From Candidatus Ruthturnera sp. (lineage in GTDB: Bacteria > Pseudomonadota > Gammaproteobacteria > PS1 > Pseudothioglobaceae), in the NCBI GenBank assembly GCA_030599095.1, contig JAUVOQ010000011.1:1-36613 (forward strand): a stretch of 36,613 nucleotides of DNA, read 5' to 3'. Shown in pieces: positions 26,511 to 35,907 of the stretch (position 1 is the stretch's first letter; every line of letters starts with the position of its first letter). A model generated the notes under the pieces. That model was not told the DNA's origin and did no database searches. It was given only the letters and a program-made list of their open reading frames with translations. The translations under genes were made by a program, and so were the position numbers.

Positions 26511-27101
26511 ATAGCCAAAAAAAGCGTCTAATCGAGTCCATAATGTTTCTAAGCCCTGTTTTTTTAAGCTAGAAAATAATTGCACATCAACATAAGGGTA
26601 CTTTTTAATTTGATTACGGACTTTAAGGTAGGCATTACTGGCGGCACCTTTTTTAAGTTTGTCGGATTTGGTGAGTATGATTTGTGTGGGTAAATTAATA
26701 CCATGACACCAGTCAAGCATCATTTGGTCAAAAGGCTTGATCGGATGGCGAACATCCATCACCAATACCGCACCACGAAGGCAATCGCGCTTGTCAAAGT
26801 ACTCATTCATGTGTTTGTGCCATTTGGCTTTGACACGCTCTGGCACTTTGGCGTAGCCATAGCCGGGCAAATCAACCAAACGACGCTCTTTGTCCAGTTC
26901 AAAGAAAACCAAGTGCTGAGTTCTGCCGGGTGTGCGTGATACTTTGGCAAGTTTGTTTTGTAGTGTGAGTGTATTAATGGCACTTGATTTGCCTGCATTT
27001 GAGCGACCAGCAAAAATAACCTCATAACCTTCATCTGGCGGACAGCCTTTTAAAGAAGGGCAAGAAAGTAGGAATTTGGCTTGGTGATAGTGTTTGCACA
27101 T
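26463..27101 (-). CDS. engB: Ribosome biogenesis GTPase EngB/YsxC
   Basis: EngB is an essential GTPase in 50S assembly. It is 212 residues with G1 [10 protein letters not shown] (31-40), G2 TPGRTQ (57-62), G3 DLPGYG (77-82), G4 TKSD and G5 SSLKKQG. After the family end (LDAFFGYGG) there is an unusual tail, [13 protein letters not shown], of which HSSTQ and the preceding GG are encoded by the outer arm of the adjacent inverted repeat. It is divergent from the cytochrome genes, the same neighbourhood as in Pseudomonas (engB beside cytochrome c genes). Confidence 0.96.
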   Translation of the reverse strand: MCKHYHQAKFLLSCPSLKGCPPDEGYEVIFAGRSNAGKSSAINTLTLQNKLAKVSRTPGRTQHLVFFELDKERRLVDLPGYGYAKVPERVKAKWHKHMNEYFDKRDCLRGAVLVMDVRHPIKPFDQMMLDWCHGINLPTQIILTKSDKLKKGAASNAYLKVRNQIKKYPYVDVQLFSSLKKQGLETLWTRLDAFFGYGGHSSTQCDLGVYRK

Positions 27102-27121
27102 TGTTAAAAACGGTGTATAAT
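27093..27121 (+). promoter_or_regulatory. Candidate promoter of the short cytochrome c gene
   Basis: TTTGCA (27093-27098), a 17-bp spacer and TATAAT (27116-27121). It overlaps the engB start region. The predicted leader is about 50 nt and ends in AAGGAGAAAGG before the cytochrome ATG. Confidence 0.5.
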
Positions 27122-27176
27122 TGAAAAGTTGTGGTCATTTGATTGACATTAATTTTAATGATAAGGAGAAAGGATA

Positions 27177-27467
27177 ATGAAGAGAATTTTATTAGTAACA
27201 ACTGTCGCTATATTTACAATGGGTTTTGCTCAAGCAGATGGTAAAGCAGATTATATGAACAGTGGTTGTGTTGGTTGTCATGGCACAACAGGTGTATCAG
27301 CCATTCCAACTTATCCTAAGCTTGCTGGACAAAATGCGGCTTATACCGTTAAGCAACTAAAAGATTTTCAAACAGGCGCACGTAAAGACCCGACTATGAG
27401 TGCAATGGCAGGACTAGCTGCTGGCAAAGAACAATCAATTGCTGATTTTTTAGCGAAGCAAAAATAG
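27177..27467 (+). CDS. Small monohaem c-type cytochrome
   Basis: 96 residues: signal peptide MKRILLVTTVAIFTMGFAQA (1-20), then a class I cytochrome c with the haem motif CVGCH (31-35), a KLAGQNAAYTVKQLKDFQTG segment like one half of cytochrome c4, candidate axial Met in DPTMSAMAG, and a terminal helix IADFLAKQK. It is a periplasmic electron carrier; the partner is unknown but respiratory or sulfur oxidation chains are likely. A strong AAGGAG Shine-Dalgarno precedes it and a terminator follows. Confidence 0.93.
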   Translation: MKRILLVTTVAIFTMGFAQADGKADYMNSGCVGCHGTTGVSAIPTYPKLAGQNAAYTVKQLKDFQTGARKDPTMSAMAGLAAGKEQSIADFLAKQK

Positions 27468-27483
27468 CCCTTGTTCTTGAACC

Positions 27484-27512
27484 AAAAACCCCTAATTTAT
27501 TTAGGGGTTTTT
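27484..27512 (+). terminator. Rho-independent terminator after the cytochrome c gene
   Basis: A perfect 12-bp stem (AAAAACCCCTAA / TTAGGGGTTTTT) with a 5-nt loop, 17 bp after the stop. The symmetric A and T runs would let it work on both strands. Confidence 0.85.
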
Positions 27513-27552
27513 AACAATATGAACCTTTGCATAATGAAGCAAAAGGTTTAAC

Positions 27553-27806
27553 ATGATAATGAAAAAAAAATACGACACCACGCATTTGCCATGATGGTAC
27601 TAAGTGCTGTTTTTGGTGCGTAAGCCTCTGATAAAGTTACAACCTGCCTATCCCGTTTTGGTTGGTAAAGAGACAGTGTGGCTTGTTAAGCAAAGCAACT
27701 CAAAGATTTTCAATCTAGCGTGCGTAGAGACCCAGCCATGAATGCAATGACACCAATGATTATTGGTCATGAACAAGCCATTGCCGATTATTTAGCCAAA
27801 CAATAA
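27553..27806 (+). pseudogene. Degenerate duplicate of the small cytochrome c
   Basis: The 3' half reads KQLKDFQSSVRRDPAMNAMT, then IGHEQAIADYLAKQ with a TAA at 27804-27806, parallel to the end of the intact neighbour (KQLKDFQTGARKDPTMSAMA, KEQSIADFLAKQK). The 5' part is broken: after ATG 27559 it stops quickly, another frame gives a signal-like MMVLSAVFGA then a stop, and the region where CxxCH should be is deleted or scrambled. No haem can be bound. A tandem duplication followed by decay is the simplest reading. Confidence 0.85.
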
Positions 27807-27859
27807 AAAACCACGCCTCATTTCACTATTTTAATAGACCAAGGAGACCAAGATTAATG

Positions 27860-27865
27860 TATAAT
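27860..27865 (+). promoter_or_regulatory. Candidate -10 box for cytochrome c4
   Basis: TATAAT 32 bp before the cytochrome c4 ATG. The -35 region is poor. The leader lacks a visible Shine-Dalgarno. Confidence 0.35.
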
Positions 27866-27897
27866 GTGGGCTTATTTTTCAAAAAAACACATATCTT

Positions 27898-28539
27898 ATG
27901 AATAAATTAGCCTCAATTTTTATTATTGCAATCGCTTTTACTTCAATTAATATTTTTGCATCTACTGATGTTGCCAAGGGCAAGGCTATTGCAGCAGCTT
28001 GTGTTGCTTGTCATGGTGCTCAGGGTAATTCAGTGGTGGCCACATTCCCTAAATTAGCTGGGCAAGGCGAAGGTTATTTACTAAAACAGTTGCAAGATTT
28101 TAAATCAAATGTCCGTCAAGATACGATTATGAAAGGCACTGTTGCATCATTAACTGAGGCTGATATGGCAAATTTAGCTGCTTATTTTTCTGAGCAAACC
28201 ATCACCCAGGGCGTTGCCAGTAAAAGTGCCAATATTGCTTTGGGTCAACGACTTTATAGAGGTGGCAATAAGGACAAAGGCGTAACAGCGTGTATTGCCT
28301 GTCATGGACCTACAGGCACTGGCATTCCTTCTGCCAAGTTTCCAGCTTTGGCCTCTCAGCATGCGACTTATACAACCAAACAACTCATTGCTTTTCGCCA
28401 AGATGCGAGTAATACACAAATGGATACTAATGCGCCTGAGCGTAATAATGACTATGAAGGCATGATGAGAAACATCACCAAATATTTAAGCAATAAAGAA
28501 ATTGAAGCAGTTTCTCAGTATATTGCTGGGCTACATTGA
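27898..28539 (+). CDS. Dihaem cytochrome c4
   Basis: 213 residues with a signal peptide ending near FAS (about 1-22) and two cytochrome c domains: CVACH at 35-39 and CIACH at 132-136. Each has a KLAGQ- or ALASQ-type loop and the LLKQLQDF / TTKQLIAF segment; candidate Met ligands are in QDTIMKGT and YEGMMRN. Cytochrome c4 is a periplasmic electron donor to terminal oxidases, including cbb3 types, in many gammaproteobacteria. Position beside engB and a smaller cytochrome matches Pseudomonas. No Shine-Dalgarno is seen before the ATG. Confidence 0.94.
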   Translation: MNKLASIFIIAIAFTSINIFASTDVAKGKAIAAACVACHGAQGNSVVATFPKLAGQGEGYLLKQLQDFKSNVRQDTIMKGTVASLTEADMANLAAYFSEQTITQGVASKSANIALGQRLYRGGNKDKGVTACIACHGPTGTGIPSAKFPALASQHATYTTKQLIAFRQDASNTQMDTNAPERNNDYEGMMRNITKYLSNKEIEAVSQYIAGLH

Positions 28540-28552
28540 ATTAAAGGGTGAG

Positions 28553-28573
28553 TCAAGGCTAGAATAGCCTTGA
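28553..28573 (+). terminator. Hairpin after cytochrome c4
   Basis: TCAAGGCTA / TAGCCTTGA, a perfect 9-bp stem with a 3-nt loop, 13 bp after the stop. The tail TTAATAAAA is a poor T-tract, so it is a probable but weak terminator. The remaining bases up to tig hold only a promoter candidate. Confidence 0.55.
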
Positions 28574-28735
28574 TTAATAAAAAAAGCGGATTTATACTTA
28601 TATTAACTTCTTTAATTATCTGTGTTTTAGAAACCTTTTGCATCATTATGAATAATCACTAAAATACCACCCTCCAAGTTAATAAAATCTGTCATTTTGT
28701 TAATCATCCATAATTATGCAAAGGTCTCTTTTAGG

Positions 28736-28741
28736 TATAAT
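28736..28741 (+). promoter_or_regulatory. Candidate -10 box for the tig-clpPX-hflX-lon locus
   Basis: TATAAT 38 bp before the tig ATG; no good -35 at the right spacing and no clear sigma32-type CCCCAT box. Position is the main support. Confidence 0.4.
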
Positions 28742-28779
28742 TGATTCTATTTTCAGGTATAAAAACGGATTTAAACGCA

Positions 28780-30069
28780 ATGAAAACTTCACTAGAAATA
28801 TTAAAAGGTCTGGCCAGATTATTAACAGTAGACCTACCCGTTGATAGGTTTAAGCAAAAAACAGATAAAATTTTACAACAAATGGCATCGAAAGTGAATA
28901 TTGACGGCTTTAGAAAAGGCAAAGCCCCTATTTCTGTCGTGCGTAAACGCTTTGGTAATAATGCCAATTCAGATGCTATTAATGAGATTGTCAACGAGAC
29001 TTTAGCTGATGCATTGGCACAAGTCAAAGTAACCCCTGTTGCGCAACCAGTCATCAGTAAAATTAACTCAAAAGATGAAAAGATTTTTTCTTATACGGTG
29101 GCATTTGAAGTATTTCCTGACATTAAAGTCACTGATTTTTCAAAGCTTACTATTGAGCAAACCAAAGTAGAGATTACCAAAGCTGACGAACAAAAAACAC
29201 TGGACGGATTAAAACAACAATTGACTGAATATAAAGCCGTTAAACGCAAATCTAAAATGGGCGATAGATTATTGATTGACTTTAAAGGCTTGATTAATGG
29301 CGAAGCCTTTGATGGTGGCGAAGCCAAAGATTTCAAAATAGTACTCGGCACAGGCTCAATGATTAAAGGCTTTGAAGAAGGCTTAATAGAGGCAATTCCT
29401 AGTAGCATGCTGAGATTGGATTTGACATTCCCTAAGGATTATCATGTTGCTAAATTAGCAGCTAAAGCCGTTATCTTTGAAGTCAATGTTAATGAGGTCG
29501 CCTCGCCTACGCCGCCCAAGTTAGACGAGAAATTTGCTAAGAAGTTTGGCGAAAAAGACATGAATGCTTTAAAAGTGAGTATGAAAGCGCAAATGCAGGT
29601 CGAAATTGATGGTCGTATTGAACAGTTAAATAAAGACGCTATTTTTGATGCACTTGCCAAAGCCAACCAGTTTGACGTGCCACAATCTAGCATTGACAAT
29701 GAAGCACAAAACTTACTCAAACAGATGCAACAGCGCATGCAACAGCAAGGCTTGCCAGCACAAGGTGAGATGTCTGCTTCTACTTTTAATAAACAAGCGC
29801 AACACCGTGTTAAGTTGGGTTTGTTGGTTAATCAAATCTCTGTTGATAATAAACTAAGCGCCAGTGCAAAGCAGATTGATGAAAAATTAAAAGAAATGTC
29901 TCGGACGTATGGTGAAGATGCCCAAAAAATGATTAATTTTTACAACCAAGACCCAACGAGAAAATCAAGTATTGAGTTATTAGTGGTTGAAAAGATGGTC
30001 CAAGATTTAATCTTGGATAAAGCCAAAGTAACTTTCAAGCAGAAAAAATTTCAAGAAATTACACAGTAG
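28780..30069 (+). CDS. tig: Trigger factor
   Basis: A ribosome-bound chaperone with prolyl isomerase activity that docks on L23. Start at 28780 gives 429 residues (E. coli 432), beginning [20 protein letters not shown]; an upstream frame opening at 28741 is rejected on family alignment. The ribosome-binding signature GFRKGKAP is at 43-50, as in E. coli. The FKBP-like domain is seen in [20 protein letters not shown] and the C-terminal helical domain follows. No Shine-Dalgarno stands out. clpP begins 4 nt after its stop. Confidence 0.96.
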   Translation: MKTSLEILKGLARLLTVDLPVDRFKQKTDKILQQMASKVNIDGFRKGKAPISVVRKRFGNNANSDAINEIVNETLADALAQVKVTPVAQPVISKINSKDEKIFSYTVAFEVFPDIKVTDFSKLTIEQTKVEITKADEQKTLDGLKQQLTEYKAVKRKSKMGDRLLIDFKGLINGEAFDGGEAKDFKIVLGTGSMIKGFEEGLIEAIPSSMLRLDLTFPKDYHVAKLAAKAVIFEVNVNEVASPTPPKLDEKFAKKFGEKDMNALKVSMKAQMQVEIDGRIEQLNKDAIFDALAKANQFDVPQSSIDNEAQNLLKQMQQRMQQQGLPAQGEMSASTFNKQAQHRVKLGLLVNQISVDNKLSASAKQIDEKLKEMSRTYGEDAQKMINFYNQDPTRKSSIELLVVEKMVQDLILDKAKVTFKQKKFQEITQ

Positions 30070-30073
30070 CCAA

Positions 30074-30670
30074 ATGGACATTGAAAATTTAAATCAAATT
30101 CCGATGGTGGTAGAACAATCTGCTCGGGGCGAAAGAGCTTATGATATTTATTCACGTCTTTTAAAAGAACGTATTATTTTTCTAGTTGGATCAGTTGAAG
30201 ACTACATGGCAAATGTGGTTGTGGCACAATTACTCTTTTTAGAATCTGAAAATCCTAATAAAGACATTTACCTATATATTAACTCTCCTGGCGGGTCAGT
30301 GTCCGCTGGTTTGGCCGTTTATGACACCATGCAATTTATCAAACCTGATGTGTCTACCTTGTGTATTGGTCAAGCGGCAAGCATGGGTGCTTTGTTATTA
30401 ACAGCAGGCGCTAAAGGCAAGCGCTTTGCACTGCCTAATGTTAGGTGTATGATTCACCAACCTTTGGGTGGGTTTTCTGGTCAGGCTAGTGATATTGATA
30501 TTCATGCGCAAGAAATTTTAAAAGTCAGGGAAAGGCTCAACCAAATTTTAAAACTTCACACAGGTCAAACCATTAAAATCATCCAAAAGGACACCGATAG
30601 AGATAATTTTATGTCAGCAAATGAGGCCGCCAAATACGGCTTAATTGACAAGGTATTGGCAAAACGTTAG
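30074..30670 (+). CDS. clpP: ATP-dependent Clp protease proteolytic subunit
   Basis: 198 residues (E. coli precursor 207). The serine protease triad is Ser103 ([10 protein letters not shown]), His128 (CMIHQPLGG) and Asp177 (DRDNF), with the same spacing as E. coli. [20 protein letters not shown] forms the conserved oxyanion region. It forms the tetradecameric chamber that works with ClpX, encoded next. It lies 4 nt after tig, so co-translation is probable. Confidence 0.98.
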   Translation: MDIENLNQIPMVVEQSARGERAYDIYSRLLKERIIFLVGSVEDYMANVVVAQLLFLESENPNKDIYLYINSPGGSVSAGLAVYDTMQFIKPDVSTLCIGQAASMGALLLTAGAKGKRFALPNVRCMIHQPLGGFSGQASDIDIHAQEILKVRERLNQILKLHTGQTIKIIQKDTDRDNFMSANEAAKYGLIDKVLAKR

Positions 30671-30674
30671 ATTT

Positions 30675-31940
30675 ATGAAAGACGATCATCAAGAACTGGC
30701 TTGTTCATTTTGTGGCAAGGGTAAATCTGAGGTTGAGCGTTTAATTCAAGGCCCCAGTGTTTATATTTGCAATGAATGCATTGAATCGTGCCATGATTTA
30801 ATTCAAAAGCAGACATCACAAGAAGAGGTTAATGAATTTAAAGATTGGAATTACACGCCCAAACAATTAAACAACTTTTTAAATGATTATGTGATTGGTC
30901 AAGATCATGCCAAGAAAGTGTTATCCGTTGCAGTTTACAACCATTACAAACGCCTTCAAAGCGATTATATATCCAATCAAGTAGAATTGGACAAATCCAA
31001 TATTTTAATGATTGGACCTACAGGTTCAGGCAAAACGCTATTAGCGCAAACATTAGCACGTATCTTAGATGTGCCTTTCGCAGTAGCTGATGCAACCACA
31101 TTAACTGAGGCAGGCTATGTGGGCGATGACGTTGAAAATGTGATTAAAAATTTATTATCAAAATGTAATTTTGACCCAAAACGCGCTCAACGCGGTATTA
31201 TTTTTATTGATGAAATTGATAAAATTTCTCGCCGTTCTGACTCACCCTCTATTACTCGTGATGTCTCAGGCGAGGGCGTGCAACAAGCCATGCTTAAACT
31301 GATTGAAGGCACCATAGCAAGTGTACCACCTCAAGGTGGGCGTAAGCATCCTAATCAAGAAACCATTGACGTAGACACCTCAAAGATTTTATTTATTTGT
31401 GGCGGTGCGTTTGATGGTTTGGATAAAATTATCAACAGACGTGTTGAAAAAGTAACAGGCATTGGTTTTGCTGCAGATGTAAAAGATCAAAAAGAAGAAA
31501 AAACATTGAGCGATTTGTTTGCACTGATTCAACCAGAAGATTTAATTAAATTTGGCTTAATTCCAGAACTTGTCGGGCGTTTGCCAGTACAAACAGCCCT
31601 AAGTGAATTAGACGAGGCCGCCTTGGTGAAAATCTTAACGCAGCCTAAAAATTCAGTGATTAAACAGTTTCAAGAAATATTTTCCATGGAAGGCGTTAGC
31701 CTTATCTTTAGAAAGCCTTCCTTACTGGCGATTGCAAAATTGGCCATTAAACGTAAAACAGGTGCTAGAGGCTTACGTTCTATTTTAGAAGATTTGTTAT
31801 TAGATACAATGTTTGAATTGCCATCACTTCTTGATGTGAGCGAGGTGGTTGTTGACAAAGCAGTGGTGCAGAAGCAAAAAACACCACTGATTGTTTATCA
31901 ATCTCAAAAACGTACTAACAAGCCCCAAAAAGTGGGCTAA
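30675..31940 (+). CDS. clpX: ATP-dependent Clp protease ATP-binding subunit ClpX
   Basis: 421 residues (E. coli 424) from ATG 30675; a TTG at 30645 inside clpP is unlikely. The N-terminal zinc-binding domain has CSFCGK and CNEC. The AAA+ module has Walker A GPTGSGKT, Walker [10 protein letters not shown], and [10 protein letters not shown]-type sensor regions (here [20 protein letters not shown]). The IGF loop for docking ClpP reads TGIGFAADV. Unfolds tagged substrates and feeds ClpP. Confidence 0.97.
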   Translation: MKDDHQELACSFCGKGKSEVERLIQGPSVYICNECIESCHDLIQKQTSQEEVNEFKDWNYTPKQLNNFLNDYVIGQDHAKKVLSVAVYNHYKRLQSDYISNQVELDKSNILMIGPTGSGKTLLAQTLARILDVPFAVADATTLTEAGYVGDDVENVIKNLLSKCNFDPKRAQRGIIFIDEIDKISRRSDSPSITRDVSGEGVQQAMLKLIEGTIASVPPQGGRKHPNQETIDVDTSKILFICGGAFDGLDKIINRRVEKVTGIGFAADVKDQKEEKTLSDLFALIQPEDLIKFGLIPELVGRLPVQTALSELDEAALVKILTQPKNSVIKQFQEIFSMEGVSLIFRKPSLLAIAKLAIKRKTGARGLRSILEDLLLDTMFELPSLLDVSEVVVDKAVVQKQKTPLIVYQSQKRTNKPQKVG

Positions 31941-31954
31941 TATGAAGGCTTTAA

Positions 31955-33280
31955 TTGGCATTATTTGAACAACAAAAAGACGTCGTTGGCAAAGGCGAAA
32001 GAACGCTTTTGGTGTATGTTGAGTTACCAACTAATAGACAATCGCACAATATCCAAGCTGAATTTAAAGAACTGGCTGAGTCATCAGGTTTGGATATTAT
32101 TAAAGCCATTAAAGTGAATCGCAACTCAGCCTTAGCTCGGTTTTTTATTGGCACAGGCAAGGTTGAAGAAATCGCAATAATGGTAGAGGATTTAGCACTA
32201 GATTTGGTGATTTTTTCTCCTGAATTATCACCCTCACAAGAGCGCAATTTAGAAAAATCTCTAAAGTGCCAAGTGATGGATAGAACGGGGCTAATTTTAG
32301 ATATTTTTGCTTTGCGCGCTAGTTCTTTTGAAGGTAAGTTGCAAGTAGAATTGGCGCAACTTAGGCACTTATCAACACGTTTAGTTCGTGGTTGGACACA
32401 TCTTGAACGCCAAAAAGGTGGTATTGGATTGCGTGGTCCAGGTGAAACCCAACTAGAAACCGATAAGCGACTGATTGCTGTACGTATTAAGAACATTACC
32501 AAGCGCTTGAATAAAGTCCACAAACAGCGTGATTTGGGCAGAAAATCACGCACTAAAAATGAACTTCCTATGATTGCTTTAGCAGGCTATACCAACGCAG
32601 GCAAATCAACGTTGTTTAACACCCTAACCAATGCACAAGTATTTGCCAATGATCAACTTTTTGCAACGCTTGATTCAACCATTAGGCGTATAACACTACC
32701 TGCATCTGGTGCAGCAGTGATTGCTGATACCGTTGGTTTTATTCAAAATTTACCTCATGACCTTGTTGATGCGTTTAAATCCACATTAGAGGAAACCAAG
32801 CGTGCTAATGTTTTATTGCATATTGTTGATGCGGCTGATGAGTACAATATTGATAAAATTGCCCAAGTTGAAGACATTATTTTTCAGATTGGTGCAAGCA
32901 ACATCCCAAGCATATTAGTGATGAATAAAATTGACTGTTTGAATGATTTTGTACCACGTGCAGATCGTGATGAAAATGGGCGTATTTATCGAGTTTGGCT
33001 TTCAGCACAGACAGCACAAGGCATCAATTTTCTTCATCAAGCCCTAGCCGAACAACTTAGTGGTATGATGACTCATGCAAAGATTCGTCTGGATGTTAAC
33101 AGTGCATATATTCGTAGTAACATTCATAATATTGGGCATATTCGCCATGAAAAAGTGGATGATTTTGGCGCTTGGGTACTTGAAATCTTTGTTACCAAGC
33201 ACTATCTATCTAAATTACTAAACTTCAAAGGCGTTGCATTGCTATGGGAACAGAGCTCATCAACGAACAAATTGATTTAA
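31955..33280 (+). CDS. hflX: GTPase HflX
   Basis: HflX is a ribosome-splitting GTPase active in stress. It is 441 residues (E. coli 426). The N-terminal domain carries FIGTGKVEEI; the linker has GGIGLRGPGETQLETDKRLI; the G domain has G1 GYTNAGKST, G3 DTVGFIQNLPHDLVDAFKST and G4 NKID. The start is a TTG at 31955 with GAAGG 6 nt upstream; ATG 31942 is out of frame and stops after eight codons. Its last 37 nt overlap lon. In E. coli hflX sits beside hfq instead. Confidence 0.93.
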   Translation: MALFEQQKDVVGKGERTLLVYVELPTNRQSHNIQAEFKELAESSGLDIIKAIKVNRNSALARFFIGTGKVEEIAIMVEDLALDLVIFSPELSPSQERNLEKSLKCQVMDRTGLILDIFALRASSFEGKLQVELAQLRHLSTRLVRGWTHLERQKGGIGLRGPGETQLETDKRLIAVRIKNITKRLNKVHKQRDLGRKSRTKNELPMIALAGYTNAGKSTLFNTLTNAQVFANDQLFATLDSTIRRITLPASGAAVIADTVGFIQNLPHDLVDAFKSTLEETKRANVLLHIVDAADEYNIDKIAQVEDIIFQIGASNIPSILVMNKIDCLNDFVPRADRDENGRIYRVWLSAQTAQGINFLHQALAEQLSGMMTHAKIRLDVNSAYIRSNIHNIGHIRHEKVDDFGAWVLEIFVTKHYLSKLLNFKGVALLWEQSSSTNKLI

Positions 33281-35598
33281 GCAAAGGCAATATTCCACTA
33301 TTGCCCCTAAGAGATGTGGTGGTCTTTCCCCATACCGTTATGCCATTATTTGTTGGTAGAAAAACTTCTGTTAATGCGATAACGAAAGCAATTAGTGCCA
33401 ATAAATACATCTTTTTAGTCACCCAAAAAGACGACAAAGTAGAACAACCCATGGGCGATGATTTGTATCAAGTAGGCACTTTAGCAACCATTTTACAAAT
33501 GTTAAAACTACCCGATGGCACCATCAAAGTTTTGGTTGAAGGAGTTAGGCGTGCCAAGATTGAACACATTGTACAAGTTGATGATTTTTTTGAGGTGAGT
33601 TTAAGTGAATTTAGCTTAAAGTCAGATGATGATACTGAAACAAAAGCAATGATGCGCTTGGCGTTAGATGGTTTTGAAAATTATATTAAATTAAATAAAA
33701 GAGTGCCAGAAGAGGTACTCAAAGTATTACAAGAAGTCAGCGATGTGGAGCGTTTTAGCGATGTCATTATTGCCAATTTGAATCTTAAAGTATCTGAAAA
33801 ACAAGCCTTATTAGGTGATGATAATGCCCAAGATAGACTCAATAAAATCTTATCAGTGATTCAGGGCGAGATTGATGTATTAGGCACTGAGAAAAAAATC
33901 CAATCACGCGTGCGCAAGCAAATGGAATCCAATCAACGTGATTATTATTTGAATGAACAAATGAAATCCATTCAAAAAGAGTTGGGTCAAGCTGAAGATG
34001 AAAATGAAATTGAAGAATTACAAACCAGTATCAACAAAGCCAAGATGTCAAAAGAGGCTAAAGAAAAAGCACAAAGCGAGTTAAAAAAACTCTCACGCAT
34101 GTCATCGCATTCATCCGATGCCTCGATTATCCGCACTTATATTGAAAACTTGTGCGACACCCCATGGAAAAACAAAACCGTTATTAACAAAAACCTTAAT
34201 AAAGCACAAAAAATTCTTGATGATGATCACTATGGCTTGGACAAAGTTAAAGAACGTATCTTAGAACATTTGGCAGTACAAACACGCGTAACTCATAACA
34301 AGGCTAATATTTTGTGCTTGGTAGGGCCTCCGGGTGTGGGTAAAACCTCTTTAGGCGAATCCATCGCCAGAGCAGTTAATCGTAAATACGTTCGCATGGC
34401 ACTTGGCGGCGTTCGAGATGAGGCAGAAATTCGTGGACATAGGCGTACTTATATTGGCGCTATGCCGGGTTCAATCATACAAAAAATGCAAAAAGCGAAG
34501 GTTAAAAATCCACTGTTTTTATTAGATGAGATTGAAAAAATGGCAAGTGATTATCGTGGCGACCCATCTTCGGCGATGTTAGAAGTATTAGACCCAGAGC
34601 AAAACCACACCTTTAATGACCATTATTTAGAAGTTGATTATGACTTATCACAAGTGATGTTTGTGGCAACTGCCAACTCGCTTGATTTGCCACAGCCACT
34701 ATTAGACAGAATGGAAATTATTGAATTGTCTGGTTATACCGAAGACGAAAAAGTTGAAATTGCCAAACGCCATTTAATTAAAAAAGCAATGGATGGTAAT
34801 GGCATTAAGGACAGTGAAATTAAGTTCCAAGATGGCGCTATTTTAGACATTATTCGCTACTACACACGTGAAGCAGGCGTGCGTGGTTTGAATAGGACGA
34901 TTAGCACCATTTGTCGAAAAGTAGTTAAAGAAGTGGTGTTAAAAAAACGCACAACCAAAGCCAATATTGGTGTCAAGAGTTTGGCGAAATATTTAGGCGT
35001 GAGAAAGTTTCGCTTTGGACTCGCTGAACAAAATAATCAAGTGGGCGAAGTTACAGGGCTTGCATGGACTTCAGTGGGTGGAGATTTATTAACCATTGAA
35101 GCGACTGCCTATAAAGGCAAAGGCAAGCTTAAATACACAGGTCAATTGGGTGACGTTATGCAAGAATCAATCCAAGCAGCAAAATCTGTGGTTAGAAGCA
35201 GAGCCAAGAAGTTTAATATTGATGAGAATTTTGACGAAAAATTGGACATTCACATTCACGTGCCCGATGGTGCTACACCAAAAGACGGTCCCAGTGCAGG
35301 TGCAGCGATGACTACAGCACTGGTATCAGTACTCACAGGTAGAAAAGTTAAAGCCGATGTTGCCATGACAGGAGAAATCACCCTTCGAGGGGAAGTCACC
35401 CCAATTGGTGGACTGAAGGAGAAAATGTTAGCCGCATTGCGTGGTGGCATTAAAACAGTGATTATCCCCGATAACAACGAGCGTGAACTATCCGAAGTGC
35501 CTAAGAAAATCAAAAGTAAACTTGAAATTATTCAGGTAAAGTGGATTGATGAAGTGTTGGAGATTGCTTTAGAAAAGTCATCCAATCTAAATCTATAA
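33244..35598 (+). CDS. lon: ATP-dependent protease Lon
   Basis: 784 residues, the same length as E. coli Lon. The N-terminal substrate domain opens with NIPLLPLRDVVVFPHTVMPL; a coiled region surrounds NQRDYYLNEQMKSIQKELGQ; Walker A is GPPGVGKTSLG and Walker B FLLDEIEKM; the protease domain carries the Ser684 (DGPSAGAAM) and Lys727 (GGLKEKM) dyad. The ATG lies 37 nt inside hflX with no strong Shine-Dalgarno, so expression is probably coupled. Degrades misfolded and regulatory proteins. Confidence 0.97.
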   Translation: MGTELINEQIDLSKGNIPLLPLRDVVVFPHTVMPLFVGRKTSVNAITKAISANKYIFLVTQKDDKVEQPMGDDLYQVGTLATILQMLKLPDGTIKVLVEGVRRAKIEHIVQVDDFFEVSLSEFSLKSDDDTETKAMMRLALDGFENYIKLNKRVPEEVLKVLQEVSDVERFSDVIIANLNLKVSEKQALLGDDNAQDRLNKILSVIQGEIDVLGTEKKIQSRVRKQMESNQRDYYLNEQMKSIQKELGQAEDENEIEELQTSINKAKMSKEAKEKAQSELKKLSRMSSHSSDASIIRTYIENLCDTPWKNKTVINKNLNKAQKILDDDHYGLDKVKERILEHLAVQTRVTHNKANILCLVGPPGVGKTSLGESIARAVNRKYVRMALGGVRDEAEIRGHRRTYIGAMPGSIIQKMQKAKVKNPLFLLDEIEKMASDYRGDPSSAMLEVLDPEQNHTFNDHYLEVDYDLSQVMFVATANSLDLPQPLLDRMEIIELSGYTEDEKVEIAKRHLIKKAMDGNGIKDSEIKFQDGAILDIIRYYTREAGVRGLNRTISTICRKVVKEVVLKKRTTKANIGVKSLAKYLGVRKFRFGLAEQNNQVGEVTGLAWTSVGGDLLTIEATAYKGKGKLKYTGQLGDVMQESIQAAKSVVRSRAKKFNIDENFDEKLDIHIHVPDGATPKDGPSAGAAMTTALVSVLTGRKVKADVAMTGEITLRGEVTPIGGLKEKMLAALRGGIKTVIIPDNNERELSEVPKKIKSKLEIIQVKWIDEVLEIALEKSSNLNL

Positions 35599-35736
35599 GA
35601 ACAGTCATTGAGTGGATTTAAAGAATTCTCAAGCAAATGGTTTTGGGTAAGATAAGTGAAAAAAGAAGCGTTTAGGGCAACAGCAACACTGATTTAATGA
35701 ATAATAACTGGGCACAGGCACAAGAACCCTATTTGA

Positions 35737-35773
35737 AGTCCTTGCACAGTTAGTTATGCAAGGACTATTTTTT
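35737..35773 (+). terminator. Rho-independent terminator after lon
   Basis: A perfect 10-bp stem, AGTCCTTGCA / TGCAAGGACT, with a 10-nt loop, followed by ATTTTTT. It is 138 bp beyond the lon stop; the stretch 35599-35736 holds no gene that I can see. Confidence 0.85.
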
Positions 35774-35812
35774 GAATGGAAGTGTTGTGCTTATGAGTTG
35801 AATTTGCAATTT

Positions 35813-35844
35813 ATTCTTTAATTCTTTAATTCTTTAATTCTTTA
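35813..35844. repeat. Octanucleotide tandem repeat, 4 copies
   Basis: Four perfect copies of ATTCTTTA, followed by ATTAGA. They end 8 bp before a TACAAT box (35852-35857) and 64 bp before the ATG of the large surface protein gene, so the copies occupy the -35 and upstream region. Such a placement allows phase variation by slippage; function is inferred. Confidence 0.8.
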
Positions 35845-35851
35845 ATTAGAG

Positions 35852-35857
35852 TACAAT
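35852..35857 (+). promoter_or_regulatory. Candidate -10 box of the surface protein gene
   Basis: TACAAT directly after the tandem repeats. The -35 position (about 35829-35834) falls inside the repeats and reads ATTCTT, a weak match. Confidence 0.4.
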
Positions 35858-35907
35858 AATACCACAGTTTTGGAAAGTTAAATGGTCAATTAACAAAATA
35901 AAATATC

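Noticed and set aside
27143-27148. TTGACA before the small cytochrome gene as a -35 box
   Set aside because: The -10 position would fall in the Shine-Dalgarno region with no TATAAT-like sequence; the upstream TATAAT at 27116 is a better candidate.
28731-29054. Minus-strand open frame opposite the start of trigger factor
   Set aside because: It overlaps the conserved tig ribosome-binding domain and has no family features.
31951-32553. A 200-codon open frame on the minus strand opposite hflX
   Set aside because: The plus strand encodes a fully conserved HflX with all G motifs; the antisense frame has Ser/Arg-rich composition typical of a shadow and no ribosome binding site.
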